The notes: generated by a model from the sequence alone, not told the origin. 64,000 nt of DNA from JABSSA01 sp039960995 (GCA_039960995.1 JBDVKF010000026.1:22877-86876); one strand, 5' to 3'. Shown: positions 53,873 through 63,893, counted from the first letter of the stretch. Made by a program: numbers and translations.

Positions 53873-56362
53873 ATGAAAAGTCATGTGAAGGCGCTTGTCG
53901 TTGGCGGTGGTGCAGTCGGAACCGGTATTGCGTACCATCTGGCGAAAGCAGGATGGACGGATGTTATGTTGCTGGAGCGCGACGAACTGACGTCGGGGTC
54001 CACTTGGCATGCGGCAGGGCTGCTTCCTCTTTTCAACATGTCTTATGCGACCAGCCACATTCACGACTATTCGGTCAAATTCTACAAAGAGCTAGAAGCT
54101 GAAACAGGCCTGAATGCGGGATTTTCGATCGTGGGCAATCTACGTATGGCGCAAACCCAAGATCGGATGGATGAATTTCAATTATATGCGTCAACGGCTG
54201 AAACCGTCGGCGTGCCGTACGAATTCCTGAGCCCGGATGACATCAAACAACGTTGGCCGCTTATTAAGACGGATGATTTACAAGGTGCGTTGTACCACCC
54301 AACAGACGGATACATTAACCCAGCCGATGTCACGATGGCGATGGCAAAGGGGGCTCGCCAACGGGGCGTTGTTATTGAACGCAAATGGCAAGTGGATGGC
54401 TATCACTGGACAGGTAGCCACTGGGATGTGACTGCGACCAAGATGGTTGAAAAGGGCGGTAATCTTGTTCCCTCAGACGAACAGATCGTCATCCATGCAG
54501 AACATGTTGTGACAGCGACGGGTAATCACGCGCAGCGTACGGCGCGGCTTTTAGGTATTAAAATGCCTGCTATTCCAGTGGAACACACTTTCATTGTGAC
54601 GGATGCGGACCCCAAATTGCAGGAATGGCGCAAATCGAACCCAGAACACCCGGTTATCCGAGACGCTGATGCACAGTCTTACGTGCGCGAAGAACGCGGT
54701 GGTTGGATTTTGGGCACATATGAACGCAATGCCCCGGCGCGGTTTGAATACAGCGTACCAGACAGTTTCCGCGCAGATTTGTTCCAGCTGGATCTGGAGC
54801 GGATCGAGGAGCAATACATGGCCATGATCCATCGTATGCCCTCAACCGAGGAAATTGGATTGAAGGACGATTTCAACGGTCCAATTTGCTATACGCCAGA
54901 TGGTAATCCACTGGTTGGTCCTGCACCTGGACTGCGGAATATGTGGTTGGCGGAAGGGTTTTCATTTGGCATTACCGCCGCCGGTGGAACCGGGTATTAC
55001 CTTGCGCAAATGATGGTGAATGGCGAAGCCGAGATCGACATGGCATCGCTTGATCCCAAACGCTACGGATCGTGGATGACCACCGAATATGCGGCGCGCA
55101 AAAACGAAGAATGTTACGAACATGTCTATGTTTTGCATCATCCGGACGAAGAACGTGAAGCCTGTCGACCGCTGCGGACGTCGCCTGCCTATGACCGGCA
55201 AAAATCGCGTGGGGCGCAGTTCGGGCAAGTGAACGGCTGGGAACGTCCCAACTATTTTGCGCCAAAAGGGTTCAATGATCATGACAGTCGGTCATTCCGT
55301 CGCGGCGGCTGGTGGCAATATGCCGTCGAAGAAGCCAAAGCAATCCGTGAAGGTGTCGGGTTGATCGATGCCTCAGCGTTCACCAAGCATGTCGTGAAAG
55401 GGGCCGGTGCCGAAAAGTTCTTGGATTGGTTCACCTGCAACAAACTGCCGCGCGTCGGACGGATCAACCTGACCTATGCTTTGACGGATGCAGGAACCAC
55501 ACGCACTGAATATACGATCGTACGCGAAGCTGATGATGTCTTTCAGTTGATTTCGGCAGGGGCATGGACGGCGTATGATGCGGATTATCTGCGCAAAGCG
55601 GTCGAAGACAAAGAACCGGAGTTTGGGCGTATAGACGTTCAAGAGACAACGACTCAATACGGCGTTTTTGCAATCGCAGGCCCACGCTCCAGGGATGTGT
55701 TGAAAAAACTGGTGAACGATGCGGACCCTGAAACCTATTTTTCAAACAAGCGGTTTCCGTGGCTGTCTGCGCGCAAGACGGAATTGAAAATGTGCCCATG
55801 CCATTTGATACGGGTTGCATATACCGGTGAGTTGGGCTGGGAAATTCATCACCCCATCGAAATGCAGAACTATCTGTTTGATCTGTTAATGGATGCCGGA
55901 GAAGAATTTGGGATGAAGCTTGTGGGCGCGCGTGCTCAGAATTGGTTGCGCCAGGAAAAATCCTATCGCGCGTTTGGGACCGAACTTGGCCGCGATGCGA
56001 CACCATTGGAAGCTGATCTTCCGCGGTTTGTTGATGTGTCCAAAGAGTTTCACGGAAAAGCGCAAATGGAAGCGATTGGTGTGCGATCTAAATGCGTGAC
56101 GCTGTTGATTGATGGCCCGGAAGATGCGGACCCATGGGGGCGTGAAGCATTGTATGACGGGGGAACCAAAGTAGGGCGCCTGACGTCGGGCGGGTATTCG
56201 GTTGCATTCGGAAAATCGATTGGAATGGGGTATGTGCGCCCAGATCTGGCCGTGCCTGGGCAAAAGCTGAAGGTTCGCATGTTCAACGCTCTTTGGGATG
56301 CAGAGATTGTGCAGGACAGTCCCTATGATCCGAAGAACGAAGCGATCCGTTTGGATGGCTGA
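53873..56362 (+). CDS. FAD-dependent demethylating dehydrogenase, DMGDH/sarcosine-dehydrogenase-like, with GcvT domain
   Basis: 829 residues. N-terminal DAO domain (GGGAVGTGIAYHLAKAGW; STWHAAGLL with H46 in the place of the covalent flavin His of the family); C-terminal GcvT-like folate domain (~430-829; LGWEIHHP, GARAQNWLRQEKSYRAFGTELG). Such enzymes strip methyl groups from dimethylglycine, sarcosine or similar compounds, passing them to tetrahydrofolate. Substrate not defined by sequence. ATG 53873 has GAGGTG ahead; GTG 53864 rejected. The 220 bp upstream show no further gene. Confidence 0.9.
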   Translation: MKSHVKALVVGGGAVGTGIAYHLAKAGWTDVMLLERDELTSGSTWHAAGLLPLFNMSYATSHIHDYSVKFYKELEAETGLNAGFSIVGNLRMAQTQDRMDEFQLYASTAETVGVPYEFLSPDDIKQRWPLIKTDDLQGALYHPTDGYINPADVTMAMAKGARQRGVVIERKWQVDGYHWTGSHWDVTATKMVEKGGNLVPSDEQIVIHAEHVVTATGNHAQRTARLLGIKMPAIPVEHTFIVTDADPKLQEWRKSNPEHPVIRDADAQSYVREERGGWILGTYERNAPARFEYSVPDSFRADLFQLDLERIEEQYMAMIHRMPSTEEIGLKDDFNGPICYTPDGNPLVGPAPGLRNMWLAEGFSFGITAAGGTGYYLAQMMVNGEAEIDMASLDPKRYGSWMTTEYAARKNEECYEHVYVLHHPDEEREACRPLRTSPAYDRQKSRGAQFGQVNGWERPNYFAPKGFNDHDSRSFRRGGWWQYAVEEAKAIREGVGLIDASAFTKHVVKGAGAEKFLDWFTCNKLPRVGRINLTYALTDAGTTRTEYTIVREADDVFQLISAGAWTAYDADYLRKAVEDKEPEFGRIDVQETTTQYGVFAIAGPRSRDVLKKLVNDADPETYFSNKRFPWLSARKTELKMCPCHLIRVAYTGELGWEIHHPIEMQNYLFDLLMDAGEEFGMKLVGARAQNWLRQEKSYRAFGTELGRDATPLEADLPRFVDVSKEFHGKAQMEAIGVRSKCVTLLIDGPEDADPWGREALYDGGTKVGRLTSGGYSVAFGKSIGMGYVRPDLAVPGQKLKVRMFNALWDAEIVQDSPYDPKNEAIRLDG

Positions 56363-56392
56363 ACGATCTGAGGCTTGAATAACGCTGGAATG

Positions 56393-56449
56393 TTGGGGTG
56401 GTGCGTGGTCTGTTTGGCCTAGGCCAAATGCGCCCACCCACCGACCCAA
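56393..56449. repeat. Palindromic element, copy 2
   Basis: 57 bp between convergent genes. Outer arms TTGGG / CCCAA, inner perfect palindrome TTTGGCCTAGGCCAAA (56413-56428), and the right arm CGCCCACCCACCGACCC shared, with one change, with the element at 41396. Confidence 0.75.
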
Positions 56450-56454
56450 GTGTC

Positions 56455-56871
56455 TTATTTATATGCGCGTTCGTAGAGAATGTCTCCGTTCACGCCATAG
56501 GTAAATTCGGCTAGGTTTTGACCTGCTGGTGTGCGTTCCACTTCGATGGTGACGGATTTGGTATTTTGAAACCGGGCATGCGGGCCGCTTGCACACGAGG
56601 TGACAAAGGATTGCAGTAGCAAACCGCGACGCTTCTTAGGTTTTCCGACCAAAGCGAATTGTCCAATCCGACCATCGGCGCAATCAGATGCGATGAATGC
56701 CATGATCTGGGCATAGCTGTAGCCATTGACCACCATGCGTCCGGTGACTTCGGGGGATTTCGTGCTGATGTTATACCCAACAGCTTTTAGACCGTCTTTT
56801 GCGAAAGCTGGGGCCACGAAAACGCCAAATGCGACGACATATGCGAGTGTACGGATTATTATGTTTCTCAT
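56455..56871 (-). CDS. Exported protein of unknown function
   Basis: 138 residues, signal peptide MRNIIIRTLAYVVAFGVFVAPAFA. The mature part (SPEVTGRMVVNGYSYAQIMAF, SDCADGRIGQFALVGKPKKRRGLLLQSF) has two cysteines and no domain I recognise. It lies 6 bp from the palindromic element and converges with the demethylating dehydrogenase. Confidence 0.75.
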   Translation of the reverse strand: MRNIIIRTLAYVVAFGVFVAPAFAKDGLKAVGYNISTKSPEVTGRMVVNGYSYAQIMAFIASDCADGRIGQFALVGKPKKRRGLLLQSFVTSCASGPHARFQNTKSVTIEVERTPAGQNLAEFTYGVNGDILYERAYK

Positions 56872-56898
56872 GGTGGATCCTTTTGCAGTCCACTCGAT

Positions 56899-57837
56899 AT
56901 GGCCTTTGTGTTTGACCTAAGAAGGACTAGAAAATGGTCGAAGTGGGCCGATGTGGCGAACATGTCGGGGCGAGCAATTGCACAGGCTGAAGGTATGATC
57001 GGGATTTATCGGGGTTGGGTATGGGGGCAACGCATGTTGCGCGTCATGGACGAACGAAACCTAGGGCTTATTGCTGCTGGGGTTGCGTTTTATGCGATCT
57101 TATCCGTGTTTCCGGGGTTGGCTGCGGTCATTGCATTGTGGGGTGTGATTGGTGACCCGGGGTTGATCATCTCTGAAATGTCTCGGTTTGACGCCTTTAT
57201 TCCGCCAGAAGTGTCTGCAGTGCTGCAAAGCCAGCTTGAAGCTTTGGCGGGTGCAGATGGATTGACACTGGGGTGGGCGTCGGCCCTGTCTTTGATCCTA
57301 GCAGTATGGTCTGCGCGGGCGGGTGTTGCTGCGTTAATTCGGGGATTGAATGCGATTTACAATGTCCCAAACCGTTCGGGTCTGGCGCATTACGTGCAAG
57401 CGATTGGCCTGACCGTTGCATTGATCGGTGTCGCACTGGTGGCCATGGTTTGTGTCGTCATCTTACCGGTTGTGTTGGCTTTGTTGCCTCAATCGCTGAT
57501 CCCGATCGCCGCTTTGGGGCATTTGGGTTTTGATGTGGGACGTTGGATTTTGGCATTGGGTGTTTTGCTGGTCGGGTTTTCACTGATCTATCGACTGGGG
57601 CCAAATGCGCGTGGGCGGCGCAATGCGCCCGGTGCGGTGTGTGCGACACTGTTATGGGCGGTCGGATCCTATGGGTTCTCGGTATATTTGACGAATTTCG
57701 CGTCTTACAACGAAGTATATGGATCTATTGGTGCTGTGATTGCATTGCTGATGTGGTTGTTTCTCAGCGCTTGGCTTGTGCTGTTGGGAGGCGCAGTGAA
57801 TGTGTGGTTAAGTGAGGGTAAGCAGACAAAGCCATGA
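56899..57837 (+). CDS. YihY/BrkB-family membrane protein
   Basis: 312 residues, six membrane helices. NLGLIAAGVAFYAILSVFPGLAAV near 55-80 is the YihY signature; later YGSIGAVIALLMWLFLSAWLVLLGGAVN. Early annotation as ribonuclease BN was wrong; function remains open. ATG 56899 used; an alternative start is 56962. Confidence 0.9.
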   Translation: MAFVFDLRRTRKWSKWADVANMSGRAIAQAEGMIGIYRGWVWGQRMLRVMDERNLGLIAAGVAFYAILSVFPGLAAVIALWGVIGDPGLIISEMSRFDAFIPPEVSAVLQSQLEALAGADGLTLGWASALSLILAVWSARAGVAALIRGLNAIYNVPNRSGLAHYVQAIGLTVALIGVALVAMVCVVILPVVLALLPQSLIPIAALGHLGFDVGRWILALGVLLVGFSLIYRLGPNARGRRNAPGAVCATLLWAVGSYGFSVYLTNFASYNEVYGSIGAVIALLMWLFLSAWLVLLGGAVNVWLSEGKQTKP

Positions 57838-57919
57838 CGCTAAAAGCGACAAGGTGGTCAAATTTAAATCGGCTGCTAAGCAACTGATTTAAACGACTCC
57901 CCGTGAACAGGTCGAGGGA

Positions 57920-58717
57920 TCAGTGACCATCCAATTTGATCGTCATCCCATCAAACGCGGGTTCAATATGATCCGGAGTTTCCGCGAGCAAAGTCTCGTA
58001 ATCAAGGTCGATATGCATATTTGTCAGTACGGCATGTCGTGGCGCGGCACGTTCGATCCACTCGAGTGTCCGTTCAAGATGTGAATGTGTGGGATGAGGG
58101 TCGCGCCGCAATGCGTCCACGATCCAAACGTCTAGATTGCGCAGATATGGCCATGAGCTTTCTGGGATTTTCGAAACGTCCGGCAAATAGGCCAGTCCCT
58201 CAACCCGAAATCCCAACGATTCAATGCTGCCGTGCTCGACTTGGAACGGAGTGAATGTGATGTCACCACCCGGACCTTCGATGGTGACGGCGCCGTCGAT
58301 ATCGCGCAGTTCGAGGATGGGTGGATAGGGCGATCCTTCGGGCTGAACAAAGACATAGCCAAATCGCGATATCAGATCCTTTTGCGTTGCCCCGTCTGCC
58401 CAGACAGACAGACGCGCGCGCATGTTCAGAACAATCATGCGAAGGTCGTCAATCCCATGAACGTGGTCTGCATGTGGATGCGTATAGATGACCCCGTCCA
58501 GCCGTTCGACTTGGGCCTCCAAAAGCTGGTTGCGTAAGTCAGGTGACGTATCGATCAGGACGCTTGTTGTGCCATCTGGTCCGTCTTTTTCAACAAGTAA
58601 TGAACATCTTTGACGTTTGTTTTTGGGGTTGGTGGGATCACACGCGCCCCATTGACCGCCCAAACGTGGCACACCGCCGGATGACCCGCAGCCCAGAATG
58701 GTAAAGCGCAGCGTCAT
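57920..58717 (-). CDS. MBL-fold metal-dependent hydrolase, PhnP-like
   Basis: 265 residues. Metal motif THPHADHVHGIDDLR (~80-94) and GCGSSGGVPRLGGQWGACDP near the start, a pattern shared with PhnP-type phosphodiesterases and PqqB-like proteins. Its start overlaps the stop of tatD by 4 bp, so it is the last gene of a minus-strand run with holB and tatD, an arrangement common in alphaproteobacteria. Confidence 0.88.
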   Translation of the reverse strand: MTLRFTILGCGSSGGVPRLGGQWGACDPTNPKNKRQRCSLLVEKDGPDGTTSVLIDTSPDLRNQLLEAQVERLDGVIYTHPHADHVHGIDDLRMIVLNMRARLSVWADGATQKDLISRFGYVFVQPEGSPYPPILELRDIDGAVTIEGPGGDITFTPFQVEHGSIESLGFRVEGLAYLPDVSKIPESSWPYLRNLDVWIVDALRRDPHPTHSHLERTLEWIERAAPRHAVLTNMHIDLDYETLLAETPDHIEPAFDGMTIKLDGH

Positions 58718-59520
58718 GCGGCGACCTGATATTGCGCCGCCTTCCAGAATAGGCGATCAAAGTTGGCTTGCGTGGCGGCTGCAAATTCGGCGTATTCCAC
58801 TCCAAACACCTCAGCCCCTTTTTGCGCGGTATGCGCTGTGTAGGCGGGTTCGTTGCGTTTGCCGCGATAGGGCGGAGGCGCGAGGTACGGGGAATCCGTT
58901 TCGACCAAGATGCGGTCCAGTGGCGCGGATTTAAAGATATCGCGCAATTCCTGGCTTTTGGGAAAAGCCGCGATGCCCGACATAGAAAGGTAGAACCCAA
59001 GGTCCAGTGCCGCACGCGCCAGCTCAGCGCTTGAGGAAAAGCAATGCAGAACACAAGAATAGGCACCGTTCTTATATTCGTCGCTGAGTATCTGTGCCAT
59101 GTCGTCATCTGCAGCGCGTGCGTGAATGATCAACGGCAGATTGGTTTCCCGCGCCGCTTGGATATGAATGCGCAGGCTGTCTTGCTGGGCTTTGGCGCTT
59201 TCGACGGTATAGTGGTAATCCAACCCGGTTTCGCCAATGCCGACAAATTTTGGGTGTTGAGCCAAAGACACCAACTGTTCCACAGTGGCCATTGGTTCGT
59301 CGGCGACACTCATGGGATGTGTGCCTGCGGCGTAAAAGATGGGCGCGTAAGCATCTGCAAGGGCGCGAACTTGCGGCTCCAGACGTAATCGCGTGCAGAT
59401 TGACACCATGCGCGTCACACCGACATCGCGGGCACGCGCAACAACATCGTCCAATTCACCTTCAAAATCGGGAAAGTCGAGATGGCAATGACTGTCAGTA
59501 ATCTGAGGTTGTGAATTCAT
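58714..59520 (-). CDS. TatD-family metal-dependent hydrolase (DNase)
   Basis: 268 residues. Metal ligands in TDSHCHLDFPDF (H11, H13), GETGLDYHY, HARAADDD, LHCFSS and VETDSPYLAPPPYRGKRNEP. TatD proteins are 3'-5' exonucleases or related hydrolases. Overlaps holB by ATGA. Confidence 0.93.
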   Translation of the reverse strand: MNSQPQITDSHCHLDFPDFEGELDDVVARARDVGVTRMVSICTRLRLEPQVRALADAYAPIFYAAGTHPMSVADEPMATVEQLVSLAQHPKFVGIGETGLDYHYTVESAKAQQDSLRIHIQAARETNLPLIIHARAADDDMAQILSDEYKNGAYSCVLHCFSSSAELARAALDLGFYLSMSGIAAFPKSQELRDIFKSAPLDRILVETDSPYLAPPPYRGKRNEPAYTAHTAQKGAEVFGVEYAEFAAATQANFDRLFWKAAQYQVAA

Positions 59521-60635
59521 GCGTTGGCCGTTTCCTGCAACTTAAATAGCGTATCGAGTACCAGCGCACCGGGGTCAAGATTGACCGCTCGCCCATGTCT
59601 TGCCCGAGCCAGTGCAGAATAAGACACATCGGCCCAAGCTTGCGCGGCATTTAAATGAGGCGAGAGTCGCGCAAATGTTTCTGCCTCTCCGGGGGAGGCT
59701 TCAGGTTGAGGGGGATGCCCGCTTGCGCCGGTCCGGGCAAGACGCGCCAAAGCAATTTCCAGCAACGTATAAAGCAAATCCAACTGCGTGCTCGCACCTC
59801 GTGCACCCATCCGCTCTGCCAAAGATAGGGCGCGCACACGATCCAGTCGGGGCAGGGTGCTCAGCAACATGACAAGCTCTGAGTAGAGTGCCAGCCCTTC
59901 TTGTTCGATCAACCGAATTGCCGTTCCAACTGATCCATCGGCCAGAACCGACAAAGCTTCGGCATTTTCTCCAACATCGATGTCTGCCTGTGACAGGGCC
60001 TGGGCCATGTCGTCGGGTCCAAGTACGGACAAACGCAAGGTGCGGCAGCGTGATCGGATCGTTGGCAACAAACGTGAAGGTTGGTGAGAGATCAGTAAAA
60101 GCGTGGCGCGTTCGGGCGGTTCTTCGAGCATTTTTAGCAACGCATTGGCGGCATTCACGTTCATTTCGTCAGCGGCATCGATAATGACAACACGCCGTCC
60201 ACCCTCTGCAGCAGACAGCTGAAAGAAATTGGATAGTTTACGAATATCATCGACCACGATCTGTTCACGCAATCGGCCTCTATCGTTCACCGTACGTTTG
60301 ACCGACATCAGCCCAGCTTCGGAACCCGCTGCAATGCGTCGGGAAATTGGGTGGTCGTCTGGAATGTTTAAAGATGTCGGCGTTTGTGGCGCGCCGAACA
60401 TATCGTCATCTGCCACGTCTGGGTTTGCCAGCAAAAACCGCGCGATCTGCCACGCCAAAGTTGCCTTGCCCGTCCCACGAGGACCGGTTAGCAACCATGC
60501 GTGATGCAAACGCCCAGTGTTGAATGCGGACACAAACGCAGATTCCGCTTGCGATTGGCCAAACAAAATCTGCGTCTCGCGAGGGTGCGGTGCCCCGGCG
60601 ATGCAGTCAGGTTCTGGAATTTCCGTCTCGGCCAT
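59517..60635 (-). CDS. holB: DNA polymerase III subunit delta'
   Basis: 372 residues. AAA+ clamp-loader subunit: P-loop GPRGTGKAT (51-59), NVNAANALLKMLEEPPERATLLLISHQPSRLLPTIRSRC, ending in sensor-type arginines. It holds the clamp loader together at the replication fork. The zinc cysteines typical of many homologs are not seen, as in other alphaproteobacteria. 152 bp without a gene separate it from tmk. Confidence 0.94.
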   Translation of the reverse strand: MAETEIPEPDCIAGAPHPRETQILFGQSQAESAFVSAFNTGRLHHAWLLTGPRGTGKATLAWQIARFLLANPDVADDDMFGAPQTPTSLNIPDDHPISRRIAAGSEAGLMSVKRTVNDRGRLREQIVVDDIRKLSNFFQLSAAEGGRRVVIIDAADEMNVNAANALLKMLEEPPERATLLLISHQPSRLLPTIRSRCRTLRLSVLGPDDMAQALSQADIDVGENAEALSVLADGSVGTAIRLIEQEGLALYSELVMLLSTLPRLDRVRALSLAERMGARGASTQLDLLYTLLEIALARLARTGASGHPPQPEASPGEAETFARLSPHLNAAQAWADVSYSALARARHGRAVNLDPGALVLDTLFKLQETANA

Positions 60636-60787
60636 AAAAGGGGTGTATCAGGCCAATCCCAAGGTGCAATGGGTTTGGGCATTATCTGATGTCTCTCAAT
60701 TGATAACCATAATGTTACAGAGCGACCGATGCGGAAACGTTGTCCGGCCAGTTGGCGGTCTTGACGAAACGTCAGTCGAACAGTCGT

Positions 60788-61420
60788 TTACGCATCCGCC
60801 AAGTGGGCCGCGACCGTGGCGAGGACTTGTTTTTGCACATCGTCGATCTGTTGATCGCCGTTGATGACACGGAAACGATTTGGACTTGCTTTAGCTAGGT
60901 CAAGGAAACCCGCCCGCATCTTGCGTTGCATATCCAAGCCCATGCCTTCAAAGCGTTCTTCGGTACCTTGCCGCCCCAATGCGCGGGTAAGGCCAGTCTC
61001 GGGATCCATATCGATCAGAATGGTCAGGTCAGGTTCGCGACCAATCATCAAATCGTGCAAGACGTCCACTTTGGCGCGTAGATCGCCGCGCGAAAGCCCT
61101 TGATACAATCGCGTGCTGTCTGCAAAACGATCACAAATGACGATGTTTCCGGCTTGCAGCGACGGGTCAATCAACCGTTCAAGATGGTCCCGGCGCGAAG
61201 CTGTAAACAACAGCAACTCGGTTTCTGCGGACCAGCGATCCGGATCACCTTGCAACACCAATGCACGTATTTCTTCAGCGCCCGGAGAGCCGCCGGGTTC
61301 TCGTGTCAGGACGACGTCTTGCCCCTGTTCCACCAAATGATCGCGCAACATCCGGGCCTGTGTTGATTTTCCAGACCCGTCAATGCCTTCGAAGCTGATG
61401 AAAACGCCTTTGGACGTCAC
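60788..61420 (-). CDS. tmk: Thymidylate kinase
   Basis: 210 residues. P-loop FEGIDGSGKSTQ (10-21), LTREPGGSPGAEEIR, DRFADSTRLYQG and the lid region GRQGTEERFE. It makes dTDP from dTMP. Overlaps the dacC stop by 4 bp. Confidence 0.96.
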   Translation of the reverse strand: MTSKGVFISFEGIDGSGKSTQARMLRDHLVEQGQDVVLTREPGGSPGAEEIRALVLQGDPDRWSAETELLLFTASRRDHLERLIDPSLQAGNIVICDRFADSTRLYQGLSRGDLRAKVDVLHDLMIGREPDLTILIDMDPETGLTRALGRQGTEERFEGMGLDMQRKMRAGFLDLAKASPNRFRVINGDQQIDDVQKQVLATVAAHLADA

Positions 61421-62580
61421 GAATCCGTTGCCGGTGGTTGGGAGATTTGTTCGATCAGAATTTTGGCCGCGGTCGTCATACGTGCCATGAAACCACCAAA
61501 TGCTACATCCGTTTCAGCAACAAGAGGAAAGCGTTTTTCTTCTAAACCTTCAGGCCGGATCACCAATTCGCCAAGTTCTTGCCCTGCTTTGACAGGAGCT
61601 TGGAATGGGCCGGAGTAAACGATTTCGGCGTCAATTTTGTCACCAGCCAAAACTGGCAACAGCAACGAAATATCTTCGGCAGGAACCAAGCCAACTGTCG
61701 GCGCTTCGCCCATCCAGACATCTGCGCTGGTCAAACGCTGGCCTTTTTTCACGATCGGCCTTTCCGCAAATTGACGGAACGCCCAATTGACAAGCGCTTC
61801 GGATTCTTGTGCGCGTTGTTCGGTTGTCTGCATTCCAGACATGACGAAAATAACCCGTCGGTCGCCCTGTTTGGCTGACCCGGTCAGGCCATATCCTGCT
61901 TCTTGCGTATGCCCTGTTTTCAAACCATCGGCACCAATATCGAGGCGCAACAATGGATTGCGATTGCGCGTGTTGGCTGGTGCGCGACCGTCAAAGGCAA
62001 ATTCGGTTTCTGCGAACAATGGGTAAAACTCTGGAAAATCCGCGATCAAGCGATGAGCCAGTAATCCCAAATCCCGCATCGACATGCGATGTCCGGCCTG
62101 AGGCCATCCATTGGAATTTGAGAATGTCGAATTTGTCAGGCCCATTTTCTGACCGCGCTGCGTCATAAGACGTGCAAATCCGGCTTCGGTACCGTCTGGG
62201 CTAAGGGCTTCGGCTAAAACGACACATGCGTCATTGCCCGACAAGACTACGATCCCGCGCACGAGATCTTCGACCCGAACACGATCTTGGGTGTTTAGAA
62301 ACATGGTCGAGCCTTTGTAACTCATGGCATGCGTCGACACAGGTAGCTTTTCGTCTAAGGACAAACGTCCATCGCGGATCGCCTCGAACACCATATAAAG
62401 CGTCATGAGCTTGGACATGGACGCCGGTGGTAAAGGCTGATCCGCGTTTTTTGACAGCAGAACTGTGCCCGTGGTCTGATCAATAACATATGCTGCTTTT
62501 GCGCGCGTTTCAAAAGCGGCAGTGGGCAAGGCAAACGAAACGGCAATGCAAAATGCAAGGGTCAGACGCAACACGGGCAT
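61417..62580 (-). CDS. dacC: D-alanyl-D-alanine carboxypeptidase (PBP5/6 type)
   Basis: 387 residues. Signal peptide MPVLRLTLAFCIAVSFALPTAAF. Active-site SxxK in PPASMSKLM (S54-K57), SGN in VLSGNDACV, KTG in LKTGHTQEAGYG. A C-terminal beta-domain and final amphipathic helix (MTTAAKILIEQISQPP) hold it to the membrane. Trims peptide stems in peptidoglycan. The name dacC is by family usage. Confidence 0.93.
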   Translation of the reverse strand: MPVLRLTLAFCIAVSFALPTAAFETRAKAAYVIDQTTGTVLLSKNADQPLPPASMSKLMTLYMVFEAIRDGRLSLDEKLPVSTHAMSYKGSTMFLNTQDRVRVEDLVRGIVVLSGNDACVVLAEALSPDGTEAGFARLMTQRGQKMGLTNSTFSNSNGWPQAGHRMSMRDLGLLAHRLIADFPEFYPLFAETEFAFDGRAPANTRNRNPLLRLDIGADGLKTGHTQEAGYGLTGSAKQGDRRVIFVMSGMQTTEQRAQESEALVNWAFRQFAERPIVKKGQRLTSADVWMGEAPTVGLVPAEDISLLLPVLAGDKIDAEIVYSGPFQAPVKAGQELGELVIRPEGLEEKRFPLVAETDVAFGGFMARMTTAAKILIEQISQPPATDS

Positions 62581-62586
62581 GGCTCC

Positions 62587-63573
62587 TTAGTTTGTAACAG
62601 CGTAAGCGTCTGCATAGCCTTGCTGCTTAAGCGTTGACTGAAGCTGACGCCGTTCTTTCAATGTTTGCACGGGGCCGGCCAGAACGCGCCAGAAGGTTTG
62701 GTTGTCACGTTCGAATTCCTGGACTGTTGGTGCGATTCCTGCCCCGCGCAGCACTTCAGAAGATCGTATCGCATTTTCCTCCAGAGAGAAGGTACCCACC
62801 TGTAGATATGGCTTGCGTATGCCGTTTCTGGCAAGTTTTGGCTCATCTGTGATCACTGCTGCGGCCACCGTCGCATCTTCGGGAAGGGCGTCTGGCAATG
62901 TGGCATCGATTGGGACAGCCGCGTCCAAAGCCGTTTCAGTTATTTCTTCGACCGCTTCTTGTGCGACCTCCTGTGCAGGTTCTGTCGCATCAATGGCTGC
63001 GGCTGCGGCTGCAATCGGATCAAGCGAGACAGTTTCAACTTCGGCTGGCTCTTCGATCAATTCCGCTTCGACGGGTTGTTCGATCGGTTGCTCAACTGGA
63101 ACCGCTTCTTTGCGCAAAGCAACAACTTCAACTTGCGTCGGTGATCCGGCAAGCATGCCAAGAGCGTCCGCGGCATCCGAAGACATGCGCAAGCGCGGAC
63201 CTGGCAAATCGCGTTCGTGGCGGAACAACGCGCCGACCACATGTTTGCCGTTGCTATTGTTGCGGATCAAAACGCGCTCAGGTTCTTTGACGTCAGGGTG
63301 TGACACCCAAACCCCACCCAAAGATGGGCGTCCGTCCCAAAGACTGGCTTCCGTCAAATAAAAGACGTCAGGAGATTCGATGTCGCGTTCGATGGATGCA
63401 GTATTTGGTGCTGCGCGCGCGACGACTTCTTCGCCGCCCTCTTTAGATTCAGATGCGTTGCCGAGGTTGAACCCACCCGTTTCGCTGCACGCACCCAGCA
63501 CAAATGCGGCTGCTGTGACGGTGGAAACCAAACGGAATCGTGGTGTAAATATCGATGATTTTAAGCTGCTCAT
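62587..63573 (-). CDS. SPOR-domain lipoprotein
   Basis: 328 residues. Lipobox LGAC after a hydrophobic segment (VSTVTAAAFVLGAC). An acidic Val/Ala/Pro-rich linker (~165-245) leads to a C-terminal SPOR domain (YLQVGTFSLEENAIRSSEVL, WRVLAGPVQTLKERRQLQSTL), which binds denuded peptidoglycan at the septum. Six bp upstream of dacC; related in design to RlpA-like proteins but without the RlpA double-psi motif that I can recognise. Confidence 0.88.
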   Translation of the reverse strand: MSSLKSSIFTPRFRLVSTVTAAAFVLGACSETGGFNLGNASESKEGGEEVVARAAPNTASIERDIESPDVFYLTEASLWDGRPSLGGVWVSHPDVKEPERVLIRNNSNGKHVVGALFRHERDLPGPRLRMSSDAADALGMLAGSPTQVEVVALRKEAVPVEQPIEQPVEAELIEEPAEVETVSLDPIAAAAAAIDATEPAQEVAQEAVEEITETALDAAVPIDATLPDALPEDATVAAAVITDEPKLARNGIRKPYLQVGTFSLEENAIRSSEVLRGAGIAPTVQEFERDNQTFWRVLAGPVQTLKERRQLQSTLKQQGYADAYAVTN

Positions 63574-63777
63574 TGCCTATGCCCTTGTCATATCGCCTGT
63601 TTGCGCTTGGTGCGCGTTGCCAACTTTGGTGTGGCATTTTTGCCCGGATTTCCGGGGTGTAAACACAGAATAGCGTGAAAAATCCCATCTGGAAAGGACG
63701 CAACGAATCTATGCGCGAAATTAACGCAAATGAGGTGATTGCAGAATCGCCAAAGCCTGCCTAATCAGTGCCGACAC

Positions 63778-63867
63778 GGAGGTTTGGCAGAGTGGTCGAA
63801 TGCGGCGGTCTTGAAAACCGTTGGGCGTGAGAGCGTCCCGTGGGTTCGAATCCCACAGCCTCCGCCA
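63778..63867 (+). tRNA. tRNA-Ser (anticodon UGA)
   Basis: 90 nt including an encoded CCA. Acceptor stem GGAGGTT / AGCCTCC, anticodon loop CTTGAAA with anticodon TGA, long variable arm as in class II tRNAs, and T-loop GTTCGAATC. Cloverleaf pairs by eye. An antisense open frame here (63761-63952) is not a gene. Confidence 0.96.
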
Positions 63868-63893
63868 TGACAAATTCCCTACCGCTCTTGAAA

